Source: Schistocephalus solidus
Taxonomy: Eukaryota; Platyhelminthes; Cestoda; Diphyllobothriidea; Diphyllobothriidae
DNA length: 64,000 nt
Direction of reading: 5' to 3'
Assembly: GCA_017591395.1 (NCBI GenBank)
Contig: WEDG01004275.1
Location: forward strand, 62,001 to 126,000
A model generated the notes under the pieces. It was not told the origin of the DNA. It searched no databases and was given only the letters and a program-made list of their open reading frames with translations. Of the stretch, positions 10,990 through 21,292 are shown piece by piece. Within the stretch, counting starts at the first letter, position 1. Every line of letters begins with the position of its first letter. Made by a program: the position numbers and the translations under genes.

Positions 10990-12106
10990 AAAAAGGATAA
11001 TTTGGTGGCGGAGAAGAAAACTGGAAAGAAGAAACGAAAGGTGGGAAACAAAATTGCTCTGGTCTACAATTTGTCGAAATGTTACTGTTAAGAGAACTGA
11101 GATTATTGTACAGCGGCATATTTGGATGAAAACCTTGGAAGGGAAGGCTATATTGTGGCGTTTGAAAGATAGGGGGTGGCATAGAAATGAGATTTTGAGG
11201 GACGTTAGCAAAAATTGGCGGAAAACGTGCATTTGAAAAAGGAATAAATGATTTCGAAAAACTGGTAGCATAATTAGAAGCGTTAAATATTTGTGGATTT
11301 CGGACAATTTTTGGGTTGGGAAAGATGCTAACGTTAGCGTTCGCAGCTGTTGTAGATGCTGAGGGGTTAGCAGGTTTCCCATCGGTAATGCCATTGCTGA
11401 TCTTAAAGCCTGGATTAGCCACAGATTTAGATTTACTAGGAGTTTTTCTTAGGGTTAGTAGATTTGGCAGGTATAGCCGGCATGGTTTGCTTGGGATGAG
11501 AAAAGAAGTGGAGTTGACACAATTTCCCTCAAACCAGAAACAAGGTTAACGGGTGAAGATTCAGCTGGAATCAAAATTCCTGTCGATCCGGAGGGCCGTG
11601 GGCTTGCTTTAGCTACAGGAAAAACCTCTGAGATAACTTTTGGTATTGAAGGTGTAGACCAAGGCTTCTTGTTTGCTAATGAGGGTGAAACCCGACGTTC
11701 CATTGGGGTTTTATCCCTACAGATAAACAACCTGTTTTTTTTCAAATATTGAGCTGAGTGCTCATGCCTAGAGAAAATAAGGTCAACTTCAATCGCTGAA
11801 AAAGGTTTGACCAGAATAGGAGGGTTTTTACTACGGGAAGATAACCTTTTAGCTTCAGCGACTTTAAAGTTAAAGCCACACGAGTAAAGGAAATTAAATG
11901 CAACGTCCAGGGGGATTTTACTCTTGGGAACGGTCAAGTGACTCAGTACTGACCATGTTTATAAAAGGCTCTAGTTTCACGCATTGTTGAGAAGTGAGTG
12001 AAGACAACTTTCCCTCAAAAATGGTACCAAGGATCGTGAAGAGAGAACCATATTTAGACATAAAGGTATTAACGTTTTCCAGGGCGTCAAGGTCTAATTT
12101 CTTCAT
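10979..12106 (-). pseudogene. CR1 family C ORF1
   Basis: The start is taken at the ATG at 12,106 (MKKLDLDALENVN). A frame change near 11,930 leads to an RRM-like or jockey-type ORF1 domain: NPPILVKPFSAIEVDLIF and FICRDKTPMERR (11,700-11,890). This resembles the ORF1 pattern in which a PILVKF strand precedes a D-x-TP-x-R turn. The C-terminal third (11,422-10,979) is low-complexity, rich in Pro, Phe, Ser and Asn, and ends ...PPPNYPFYKY. A family D homologue (LCGLNLNIASTKSLNARSKN at 17.8 kb) aligns with SCGFNFKVAEAKRLSSRSKN here. RNA binding is inferred from the family. This copy has lost one T from the T6 run at the ORF1/ORF2 junction. Confidence 0.7.
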
Positions 12107-12681
12107 GCTTAAGGTGGGTTGTTCTAGTGGAGGTTTTACGCGAAGAGGATGTTTGCGTCTAAGTACTGACTGGGGGTTTCATATTGGTTTTAAAAATATA
12201 AGTACTTTTTCAAATCAATAATACGAAGGAAAAATTGTTACTAGTAACGTTTTTGCGGAGTAAAAGATTTATATTTTAAGCAAGTCACTGCAAGCAAATA
12301 TCTGCTAGGTAACGAGTTTAAACTGAAAATAGAATTAGCGAAGAGGCTATGCAGGATGAAAAATTATATCAACTGGTATACCAGTTACTACAAATTATTC
12401 TTCGCTGGAAATAAGGTAAACTTACAAATTTTTCAACTTTATTTCTAGAATTAGCCTTTAGATTCCGTCGTTTTTGACGTAAATCTGCAAGAAATTTAAT
12501 GAGGCTATGTAGGGTGAAAAAGTTTAAAAACTCTATATTTCTCCCTTTTGCAATTGCAATAACTGCAGGTATGTGCAGCTGATGATGAGGTAGAAATACA
12601 ATTAATTGTCAATAATTAAGCTAATATTTTCTACAGGAAACGTAGAAATCAGTTGAAAATTTGAGAATTCACTTATCTTCA
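12107..12681 (-). promoter_or_regulatory. Family C 5' UTR
   Basis: AT-rich leader of the nested element; no coding potential is seen. Two related blocks about 161 bp apart ('gaggctatgcaggatgaaa' at about 12,342 and 'gaggctatgtagggtgaaa' at about 12,503) suggest a tandem duplication, as is common in LINE 5' UTRs. A perfect 16-bp palindrome, AACTGGTATACCAGTT, lies at 12,371-12,386. Promoter activity is inferred from position only. Confidence 0.4.
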
Positions 12682-12683
12682 AA

Positions 12684-12868
12684 TTTGAACCAACCGCCTT
12701 CGACCTTGACCTTGATGGTTTGAAGGAGCGAATAAAAATGAGACAGTTAATAATAGAACTGGAAACACGAACGACCAATGGCGAGGCACATCTCCAAATA
12801 ATAAACGGACAAATAGTTCAAGTGAAAAGAGCATTTCTTTGGCCGAAGGCATTCACTCTGACAGCCTA
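12684..12868 (+). pseudogene. CR1 family B ORF1, 3' portion (split gene)
   Basis: This reads FEPTAFDLDLDGLKERIKMR and then a QLIIELE-like helix, ending before the stop at about 12,866-12,868. It matches the ERLKRRELV...GEHNL segment of family A ORF1 and completes the frame broken at 7,540. It overlaps the beginning of ORF2, which lies in the -1 frame. Confidence 0.65.
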
Positions 12869-15690
12869 ACTGTCCCTTCTCAGAAACCAAAAACGTGCGC
12901 ACTTAAACTATTCGTTTTAAATGCCAGATCTCTGCTTAATAAGATGCCATTGCTCCAGACTCTGGTTTTAATCCACTGCCCCGACATTGTAATAGTTACA
13001 GAGACTTGGGCAACACCCTGTGTATCCAACTCTGAACTCAGTATTCAAGGGTATGACTATATTCGTAACGATCGACACGAGGGCTATGGCGGAGGAAGTT
13101 GCATCTATATTAAGCAGCCATTTACCTTTCTGCCGTTGGATTATCGACAAGTAACCGCGGTAGAAGAGAGTTGTTGGCTCCGAGTAGTTCTAAAAGATAA
13201 CTACTCTTTACTCGTCGGTTGTGTCTATCGCCCCCAAACGCAATCGGGGATTACGATCTCCGTCTCTCATAGGCATTTCATGCCGCAGTTGACCTAAATA
13301 TGAAGTAGTGCTTGATTTCAGGTGACTTCAATCTCCCTGAAGTTCATTGGTTTCCACCTTCCGGTCCTGCAAAGTTCGAAAACTTGCTTGAGGCCATAGA
13401 TACTGGCATGTGGGATCAGGTAGTTGATTTTCCAACCCGAGGATCAAACATACTTGATCTTATCTTCTGCAGAGGTTGTCAGCCATTGTCAGTTTCACCT
13501 TTAGACCCACTTGGGAGTTCAGACCATGCTATAGTTGTTTCTTCACTAGAAATCGAGGCTGATGAAACGTTTTCAAAAAAATATAGCTTTTTCCACGATT
13601 TCCGATCAGCAAATATGGGGGAATTACTGACACATCTTAATTCCCACGATTGAACTAACTTCTTTCTATGTTTGGATGTGAATGTTTGTACTGATACATT
13701 CTACCAAGTTCTAGGTCCACTCATTTCTCGTTTTGTTCCTCGTAAGAAAATAATTAATGTCAAGGATGTAGTCTACCTCCCTCTATCTTTCCGCCGTAGA
13801 TTGCGTAGACTCTCGCGTCGTTTTCATCGACTAAATGACACTTCCGTTATGCCATTGATCCAGCAAATCTTTGAACAGGCTAAGAGGCTCTTTGACGAAA
13901 AGCGAATAGCTGAAGAGGTTAACTTTGCCGAAAACCCTTCGTACAATGTTGCAAAACTCTTTTCGCGGACAGTAAAAGCGCAGAGAAAAACTCAGTACTC
14001 TGTACTTCGAGACGCTTTTGGAAACCCTATAGCTGACACTAAGTTGACGGCTGATAGCTTCAATGCTTTCTTGTCTAGAACTTTCAGTGAACATTCGGTC
14101 GCCCCCTTTCCAAACATCCGGGTTTGGACCGATAACGTCCTTGAAAACATAACCTTTACCCTCTGGGACGTAACCGTAGCCATTCGGTGTTCTCGCCAAT
14201 CTTACAGTCCTGGACCAAATGGCGTCCCGGTCAGCGTTCTAAAGGCGGATGCAAATGATATATTTCCGTCACTTCTGTAAAAGATATTCAATCTTGCTCT
14301 TGAAAGTGAAACCTTCCCTATTTTATGGAAGGAATCGCACATTTTGCCTATACCCAAACACGGCCGAACTACGTCATTTGACGACTTTAGGCCAATAAAT
14401 ACACTGCCAGCAGCCTCGAAGATATTAGAGACCTTGATTAAAGACAAGTTGATGCGTCACCCTAACAGAGAAATAACCTACTTAATGCGGCTCAACATGG
14501 GTTTCTCGAAAAGATCTTGTGACACCTGCCAGCTCTCTTACTTTGATCATGTGCTACAATCTAGAGATAGTGGTTTTGCAATTTACACCGTTTATTTCGA
14601 CTTCACGAAGGCTTTTGATCGTGTTGACCAAGATCTCCTCCTGCTGAAGCTTACCTCCTTCGGCATAGATTACAAGCTTCTGAACTTAATATCCTCCTAT
14701 TTGAATGATCGCGCACAACGCGTAAAAATTTCCGATGTTATCTCCAACCCCACGCACGTGAGGAGTGGAGTTATTCAGGGTAGTGTACTCGGCCCGCTTC
14801 TATTTTGCCTTTTTGTGAACGATGTTCCTGATTGTTTTCAGTATGGTAGGCCCTTTATGTACGCTGATCATTTAAAAATTGCCTATCGATATAAACCGGT
14901 CGATCGCCACATTGTGCTTGAGCTCTTAAAAAAGGATCTTCAAGCCTTCGCTCAGTGGTGTCACACATGGCGCATTTCGCTCTCTTGGCACAAATGCTCC
15001 GTTATGGTTAGTTGTGACAACCACCAGCCTCATCTAAGCATAGACGGTCATGACTTAAATGTGCCCGGGTTTATAACGGATCTGGGCATATCATATTCTA
15101 GTAGTCTTAATCTGTCAGAGCACTGCGCCCTGATTGTCTCTAAAGCATGCCAAACCACTGGGTTTATTCTCAGAAATTTTAAAACCCTCAATATTAGGAC
15201 CAGCCTTTATAAAATGTATGTCAGACCTAGTCTGAAATACTGCTCGTTTCTATTAAGCCTTCTGCACGCGAGTGAACGGAGGAAGATAGAATCAGTCCAG
15301 CACTTCTTTACTAAAAGAGTTGTTACTTCAGAGCACAGAAACCTGTCCTACCAACAACGCTGTGAGCTTACAAGCCTCGACCCGTTGTGGCTTCGTAGAT
15401 AACAGAAGGGACTATTTTTACTGTTCAAGCTTTTAAACGGTTTTACCTTTAACCCTCTTACATCCCTGAGGCAGCTCGACCACTGTCGGCGCACCAATCA
15501 TAGAGATGTATTCTTATTTCTTCCTTTGGCACGCACCGTTAAATACCGTCAGTTTTTTTCGGTAAACGCTATAGCAATCTGGAATAAACTACCCAGAAGT
15601 ATTAAAATTCAGCAAAACTATCCTTTGTTTACGAGAGCTGTCACTAGTTTTCTACATTCAGGACACCTTCCACGAATGTTTGGGTGCTGA
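12839..15690 (+). pseudogene. CR1 family B ORF2 (endonuclease - reverse transcriptase)
   Basis: Endonuclease (12,900-13,640): VLNARSLLNKM, VTETWATP, GYGGGSCIYIK, GCVYRPQTQ, SGDFNLPEVHW, DFPTRGSNILDLIF and GSSDHAIV. Linker 13,672-14,280 contains SPGPNGVP. Reverse transcriptase 14,344-15,402: DDFRPINTLPA, DFTKAFDRVDQD, SGVIQGSVLGP and MYADHLKIAY. The second catalytic aspartate is replaced by His (CAT at about 14,870), which should abolish polymerisation. The C-terminus continues past an in-frame TAG-type interruption near 15,400 (FLPLARTVKYRQFF, IAIWNKLPRS) to the TGA at 15,688-15,690. Frameshifts occur near 13,290, 13,655 and 14,280. The family differs from A (YADD rather than FADD type, no RGHP block). 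Confidence 0.85.
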
Positions 15691-16104
15691 TTCTCTGGAA
15701 GCTCTCTTCCGTTCTGATGGCGTCCACGGACTCTGAATCCTATGCCGGACTTCATGCTGCAGGCAATATTGCTGGCTCTGCAGTCCGTAATCGGGTTATT
15801 CCTCAGTCTACAGCTAGCAGCCGCTCGCCGGCATACTTTCTGCTAGTACAGAAGACCAGATCCACAACACCGAAAGGAGAAGTACTACACCGTGCACCTG
15901 TGTAAACACTTCCCTGTCCTAAACTTTAATCTGTTGAACAAGCTGCAGTTTTTTCTCCTGAAAATACTTTAAAGAACGATCAGGAGTTTTTTTCACTGTC
16001 AGCTTGACCCTCCTACTGTATATATCCCTTTTGACCTTGCCTGTATACTGGCAATAAATAAATAAATGCGTAATCCGATTTCCCTCAAATAAATTGAACA
16101 AAAC
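15691..16104 (+). repeat. CR1 family B 3' UTR with conserved hairpin and tail
   Basis: This holds a T-tract, CTCCTGA (15,955-15,961), TCAGGAG (15,980-15,986) and a T-run (15,987-15,993), followed by 'cactgtc'. The same arrangement with different but still complementary arms occurs in family C. The element closes with 'tttccctcaaataaattgaa' (16,079-16,098), the conserved CR1 terminus seen in family A, and runs into satellite. Confidence 0.65.
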
Positions 16105-17280
16105 TGACCATACCGTTAATCTTACCATACTCATTTCACAGTGTCTACTTCCGACATATGTCATTACTACCATATCTTACTTTCTGCGATCAGTAAATTC
16201 CGTTAATAGTCTCTTCTTAAATGAACTATTTTTACTCACTGGCACATGTTATTACTGCCGAATTTAAATTACTGGCGTCAGTACGTACCGTTAGCAATCC
16301 ACTTCTCACTGCAACATGTCTACAAATCGACAAATTTCTATGCTGTCATATCTAACTAACTACCATAAATACCGATCGTTTACGCTCTCTTCATAATTTC
16401 ATTTGGTCTTTTCACATAGACATGTCATAATTGTCATATCTGACTAACTACCATCAGCACGTACCGCCAACAGTCAGTTTTTCAATTCACGATGGCTACT
16501 CATAGACACAGGTCCTTACTGTAATATTTAACTTAATACCGTCAATACCTACCTTTAGCATTGGCTTCCTCGGCCCATCATTTTGTTCTCACCGAGAAAA
16601 GTCAACGATGTGAAATCTAATTTACTACCGTCAAAACCTGCCATTAGCATCGCTTTAATCACTTGAAAATCTCTACTCACCGATGCATGTCATTAATGTC
16701 TTATCAAACGTTTTACTGTAAATACCTTACATTGTTACCCCTTCTTCAGTTCACCATGTCTACCTACGTACAGATGCCATTAATGCCCTAGTTAACTTAC
16801 TATCACTGATAGTTATCGTTGCCATACTTTTTCTTAGTTCACCATGTCTAATAAATGACCCATGTCCTTACTGACATATTTAACTTATTAAAGTCAATAC
16901 CTACAGTTAGCAGTCCTTTACTCAATTCACCCTGCTTACGCACTGACACATTTCATAAATGCCATTTCTAAATTACTTCCGTCATTTGCTACCTTAAGTA
17001 GTCTCTTCCTCAATTTAACATGTCTACGCATCGATACATGTCATTACTGTGATATCTAGCTAACCAACTACAATACATAGGATTAGCACTCCCTTCATCG
17101 TTTAACCATGCCTTCTCACCGAAAATTGTTATAACTCAATAACTTGATAATTTACCGGTAGCAATCGCTTCCTCAGTTCCCCATGTATAAGCATCTACAC
17201 TTGTCCTTATTTTCATAAATAATTAACTACCTTCAACACCTACTGTCAGCGGTCCAATCCTCTCTTCATCAAGTCTTCTG
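16105..17280 (+). repeat. Satellite block 1, monomer about 88 bp
   Basis: About 13 degenerate tandem monomers. Landmarks repeat in fixed order every 85-90 bp: 'caccatgtctactcaccg', 'acatgtcattactgccatat', 'ctaacttactaccgtcaat' and 'accgttagcagtcccttcct'. Example starts are near 16,137, 16,229, 16,313, 16,398 and 16,487. Because 88 is not a multiple of three and every frame is broken, this is non-coding. The same monomer in the same orientation forms two later blocks. Confidence 0.85.
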
Positions 17281-17718
17281 AGCACAATCGCTCAAAATCC
17301 GGTTATCCAAAATAAGTTAAAAATTTCTAATTGTTTGGCGATCTTAAGATATTTACCACTTAAGTATCATCACTATTTATGCATAAGTATTGTACTTCTG
17401 TACCGTAGCTTTAATTCGTTGCAACGAACCGTATAAATCTTCATCTCAATTTATTCGTAGTGTACTAATGTACCCTTCATCCAATGTCTTTGCTAACAAC
17501 TGTCTAACTCCTCACATATTCAGATAAGATAAATATGGTTGAGGCTAAAGTAACCATTCATAAACTAGATCTCTAAGCTATCCTATATCTGCGAAACGTT
17601 ATCGAAAAATATGAACAATTATCAACCATTCTCAGCTCGCTACTAGACGCATACTTTTTTACAAATAGTCTTACAAGTGAAACCCACATGAAACCGATCA
17701 CACACTTTTTATCATCAG

Positions 17719-17985
17719 ATGTCGCTGATAAGACCACACGCATGTTTAGCATCATTAAACGCAATAACCCGCCACGCGGTTTACCCAACATTATCAATCC
17801 CACAACTCATAAATTTGTGTGGTCTTAACCTCAACATAGCTTCCACCAAAAGTCTTAACGCAAGAAGCAAAAATAATCGAGTTTTAGTGACCTTCTATTT
17901 TAAGGCTGAAGCCGATCAAATTCTACCCAGCCCTGCAGTAAACCAAACTCTGGTCAATCGAAAAGCACTTAAGTCCAAACCTTAA
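17719..17985 (+). pseudogene. CR1 family D ORF1 fragment
   Basis: The 88-codon frame contains LCGLNLNIASTKSLNARS followed by VLVTFYFKAEADQIL and NQTLVNRKALK. It aligns with the antisense-encoded family D copy near 31.0 kb (IASTKRFNLRRKN, LVTFLQTKTNPIL, SQTLLNLKSIH) and, more distantly, with the family C ORF1 domain. That pattern is an ORF1 RNA-binding-like domain. No N- or C-terminal parts are readable. Confidence 0.6.
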
Positions 17986-17989
17986 GATC

Positions 17990-18910
17990 AAAACAGTGGA
18001 ACGCCGGGCAATAGATTGCTTCAGAAAATAGCCCAGATCTTTCGAAAACAAATAAATTATCATTGAAAACCCGGTCCCCAACTCATGATTAATGTCTCAG
18101 GATAAGTAGAAACGGATGACAACCAAATAGCAACTTAATTCAAAAGGTATTTGTTAGCCACCTCATCAGTTGAGGAAGAGCCGATACCCGAGCCAACAGC
18201 CAAGATAGCATTTACTCTCAATGAGATCTGTTTTAGCGAACAGACCGTCAAAAAAGCTATCAGAAACTGTCTTATTCCACCTCTTATGGAACGGACGAAA
18301 TCCCAACTTCCATACTGAGGCATACGATATAGGCTTCAATACTGCTGTCTAGTCTATTCTTCATAGTCAATTTGAATGGTATCCATCCAGAAATTTGGAA
18401 ATACTCTTGAATATCAATAATCTCTTAAAACGGGAACCAATTTAATACACAAAGCTATCGTGATGTTCCCCGAAAAAATGTCATAGCAAATATTCTACAA
18501 AAAATCCTTTCTATACAAATCCTAAGCCAGCTGACTAACGATATCCTCATGCCTTCATTTAACACGCCTTCTAACCTAAAAAGTTAGGTGAGTCCTGCCA
18601 TCTTACGCTCCTTGAATTCGTCTCCTGTAATAGAGATGATGATTTAAAAAAGCCTTCGACAAAAGTTCCCTTAAAAGGCTAGTTTTCACGATAATAAGTC
18701 ATGTGATTAGTTATTTTCTTCTCGACTGTCTTAAATCTTACCTTCAAAACCAATATCAGGCAGTAAAATTTCTAAAGGGGTCTCAGAACAATCCCATATA
18801 AGCAGTGGAATACTTCAGGAGGCTACCCTAGGTCCCCTTCTATTTCTTATATGCATTCACAAATTATCCTCGTTATCAATCTCAGCTAAAACATTTTTAT
18901 ATAAATAGGA
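17990..18910 (+). pseudogene. CR1 family D ORF2 remnant (linker and partial RT, no endonuclease)
   Basis: 'GGAACGCCGGGCAATAGATT' (17,999-18,018) encodes ERRAID and is nearly identical in the minus-strand copy near 29.05 kb. KYLLATSSVEEE and FTLNEICFSEQTVKKAI follow. RT pieces are readable to SGILQ and LSSLSISAKTFLYK near 18,900, with many stops. The catalytic TDD motif lies beyond the truncation. There is no trace of the endonuclease between ORF1 and this linker. Confidence 0.6.
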
Positions 18911-18960
18911 TTATTGATAGGGCACTTCTTGGGTGCCGTCAAATCCTAAAAACACAAGAA

Positions 18961-20259
18961 AAAACTTAAACAATTTCTTATTTTAAGTAACCACTTTTCC
19001 TTTGTTTTGTTTGTAGGCTTAAATAGCATAGTTCGAAATGAGGAGTTTTTTTAAGTATAAAAACATGCCTTCAAAGGTGTATGATTAGCAAAAATTGGAA
19101 ATAAAACAGCTAAACAGTGGGGAGATGAATGCATATGTGTAAGCATTTTTAGAGTCAAGAATAGTCTGCTATGGACGTTCGAGAGTATTTATTCGACAGA
19201 GGTAGAAACGTCTGTGGTCGACTCAAACGGATAACCACTTCCAACCAGATGCAAGCGCAGTCGATTCCGGTGTGGGGGCTGCCGACTAATTATACTTAGT
19301 TGAATTGATCGCTTAAAAATTGTAAATGGATAAGGAGCAAAGAAGAGTTCCGTGGAATTACACTTTCAATGCTGCCCTACAGTCCCATAGAGTATGCGAT
19401 AAAATACTGTTTATTATGTTCGATCTAGCTTTATGAAACAACTGGTAATAGACGTTTCATAAAGCTAGTTCGAATCCCAGGCGTCAGGCGTTTTGCACAC
19501 CCGAATTATGTAGAGCATGGACAATGCTAAATAGCAAAATATATACTACTAACAGGCAGAGATAAAAACGTTTTACAAATACGTCTTTAGGAAAATTCTT
19601 TAACAATCATTAAATTATGTGTAAAATAAAGACTTGATCGGAAAAAATTAAAAAATGTAAAATTATCATTAAAATTTATTAAGTTTTAACAGAAGCTAAA
19701 AGCTGCCTATATATAATGGATATATAAATCATTAAAGTGAGAGTCCTTGCGTATAGCCAGATAATAGGCATTTATGAGTCTTGTTGGTCACCAATCACCA
19801 GAATGTGCTCAAAAAACTAGGTAATTATTCTTCTTAGTAAATTCATCTTCTCATAGGAGTTTCAGAAATGGACGTGAAATGACTACTATTAGGAGATTCT
19901 CTCCTGATTATCCAGTTTTTGTGAAATGGCTATCACCGTTACCAGAAGCTTGATTGGTGCTACTAACGACGTCTAGTTGCAGATAGACGACAGCTCATCA
20001 GGAGAACTCAGAAAATTACGTGACCAGCATTGAATTAGCTATCACCGACAAGCGTGGGGAAGGAGTCATAGCGACATACAACGCACGTATATGTGTGAAT
20101 GCTGCTTCCCGAAGTTGGCGTTATCAGAGCCCTTTCGGGCCGACCTGACTTGAGAAATGTCCTATCATATTCAAAAATACATGTGTGGTATTATTTGACA
20201 GAAAGCGTTTGATTTTTATTTTAAATTCTAGTAGGGTTCGACTATTTCTAATAAAAAAT
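18961..20259. other. Unassigned spacer with a tRNA-like hairpin
   Basis: No protein gene is recognised. The notable item is a 15-bp perfect inverted repeat with a 14-nt loop at 19,425-19,468, described separately. The remainder is AT-rich with short frames only. Confidence 0.4.
19425..19482 (+). other. tRNA-like relic with 15-bp inverted repeat
   Basis: CTAGCTTTATGAAAC (19,425-19,439) is the exact reverse complement of GTTTCATAAAGCTAG (19,454-19,468). The right arm runs into GTTCGAATCCC (19,468-19,478), a good match to the pol III B box and the T-loop of tRNAs. 'aactggtaatag' between the arms resembles a D-loop, and TTTCATAA resembles a Met-type anticodon loop. It does not fold as a normal cloverleaf, so a rearranged tRNA pseudogene or SINE head is more likely than a working gene. 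Chance cannot be excluded. Confidence 0.25.
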
Positions 20260-20720
20260 GCTTTCGAATTTCAGCTCCTTTGAGTTTACGAAGTTTTAGT
20301 CCCTACCTTAGTGTAGAAGACAGGTTGGTTTGGAAAACCTCTTGAAGAGGATTGTCCAGTCTCTAAATTAGGGAGTTTTTATTTGGACCGAACGATTCTG
20401 CGGCTATCCAAATATTCATTCACTGAGGATTATTCGACGTCCTGGACGTTATCCCTACAAGAAATACAAACTTCAACGTTCACCCGCTTCCAAAATTCAC
20501 GTAAGTGGTGTGTGGCTTTAATCTGCTTTCAAGCAGATAAGGAGAAGTCACAACAAAGGTCGAGTCGTTGCAGGTTTATTAGAATTTTCATTGTTGAATA
20601 ATTTTGCACCCTAGCCCATTTATTCAAGAATATTCACAAATTAAATGCATTCGCATACAATCCTACGAGGTATGGAAAACACAGACGCTCAGAATATATC
20701 TGCGCGGAGAAAAAAAAATT

Positions 20721-20789
20721 GGTGCCGTGGGCGGGAGTCAAACCCTCGTCACATAAACATGTGGCAAGGTACCTAACCCCTGTGCCACA
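20721..20789 (-). tRNA. tRNA-like sequence (pseudogene or SINE head)
   Basis: Read on the minus strand: TGGCACAGGGGTTAGGT (box A-like, about 20,771-20,787), then GGTTTGACTCC (box B-like, 20,733-20,743), then GGCACC followed by a run of T (20,711-20,718 region) that would terminate pol III. Spacing is right for a tRNA-type promoter. The 5' sequence (AAGAATG) does not pair with the 3' acceptor half (CACGGCA) and the anticodon arm is imperfect. I read it as a tRNA-derived pseudogene or SINE fragment lying in the 5' region of the old CR1 element. Confidence 0.35.
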
Positions 20790-20839
20790 TTCTTAGGGGA
20801 AACTGGCAAACAAAATTGTAAACAAACAGAAAAAGATGG

Positions 20840-21290
20840 CAAAGACAGATATTCTGTTATTACTTCTCCTCCTACCAAGCGGGCAAAAACCTGATAACAC
20901 TAAAGAATGTCACCTACGAGGACAAAAGGTGGATGGGGCGTTTAAATCTCTTACAGACATTTCTATTGATGGAGAAAGAGATAAGTAACTTGAAACAAGA
21001 AATGGACAATCTTAAAGAGGAGGTTCACTGCCGACCCGACAAAAAGTACACGTAACAACGAAAATTCCAACGAAAGAAATAACATAAGTAAATATAGATT
21101 CCTCAAGAATACCTAATGAAGAACGAAAAGATATTGCTTCTACCGAGCTCAGTACATCAGAAGACATTTCTTTCGAAAGGGAGATCAAACCACCTCATGC
21201 ACCTTACTACTGTCATCCAGAAGCAGTAATTTTCTGGATACGCAAACCAATGTGCCGTCGTTGCTGGATGATTCAAAAAGGACGAAGTTC
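20840..21290 (+). pseudogene. CR1 family A2 ORF1, N-terminal remnant
   Basis: The frame around 20,900-21,030 reads VTYEDKRWMGRLNLLQ and then EKEISNLKQEMDNLKEEV. It aligns with the YKDETCMGC-coiled-coil part of family B ORF1 and with family A. Both cysteines of the C-x2-C motif are gone (R and R), as expected of a decayed copy. The frame is cut by the insertion at about 21,293. Confidence 0.55.
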
Positions 21291-21292
21291 AA

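Larger units (their letters stand above)
7545..12681 (-). mobile_element. CR1-clade LINE, family C, nested near-full-length copy
   Basis: A complete-looking element on the minus strand, about 5.1 kb: 5' UTR (about 12,107-12,681), ORF1 (12,106-10,979), ORF2 (about 10,989-8,155), 3' UTR and an AAATTCTA-type terminal repeat (7546-7570). It sits inside family B ORF1. Flanks are similar but not identical ('ttttttaacc' before, 'aatttgaacc' after), compatible with a decayed target-site duplication. It matches the copy at 59.9-64.0 kb almost base for base over long stretches, so both are young compared with the copy at 47.5-51.6 kb. Confidence 0.8.
6483..16104 (+). mobile_element. CR1-clade LINE, family B, interrupted by a nested LINE
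   Basis: ORF1 starts here and breaks off at about 7540. It resumes in the matching protein context at 12,684, and ORF2 follows at 12,839-15,690 with a 3' UTR to about 16,104. Removing the 5.1-kb insert gives an element of about 4.5 kb, a normal CR1 length. The copy abuts the microsatellite tail of the preceding element, with no space for a long 5' UTR, so it may be slightly 5' truncated. It is inactive: frameshifts in both ORFs and a changed catalytic motif (YADH). Confidence 0.75.
17281..18960 (+). mobile_element. CR1 family D copy, internally deleted
   Basis: An old copy on the plus strand in which ORF1-like sequence (17,719-17,985) is followed immediately by the ORF2 linker and the first half of RT. 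The endonuclease domain, present in the minus-strand copy at 29.1-29.9 kb, is missing. The RT stops at a point equivalent to just before the catalytic motif. The flank 17,281-17,718 is AT-rich and has no readable frame; it is probably decayed 5' UTR or ORF1 start. Confidence 0.65.

Noticed and set aside
18135..18323. Minus-strand frame similar to the plus-strand frame at 28,727-28,915, first taken as a conserved small protein
   Set aside because: Both are antisense shadows of the family D linker (KYLLAT-SSVEEE region) in two copies of opposite orientation.
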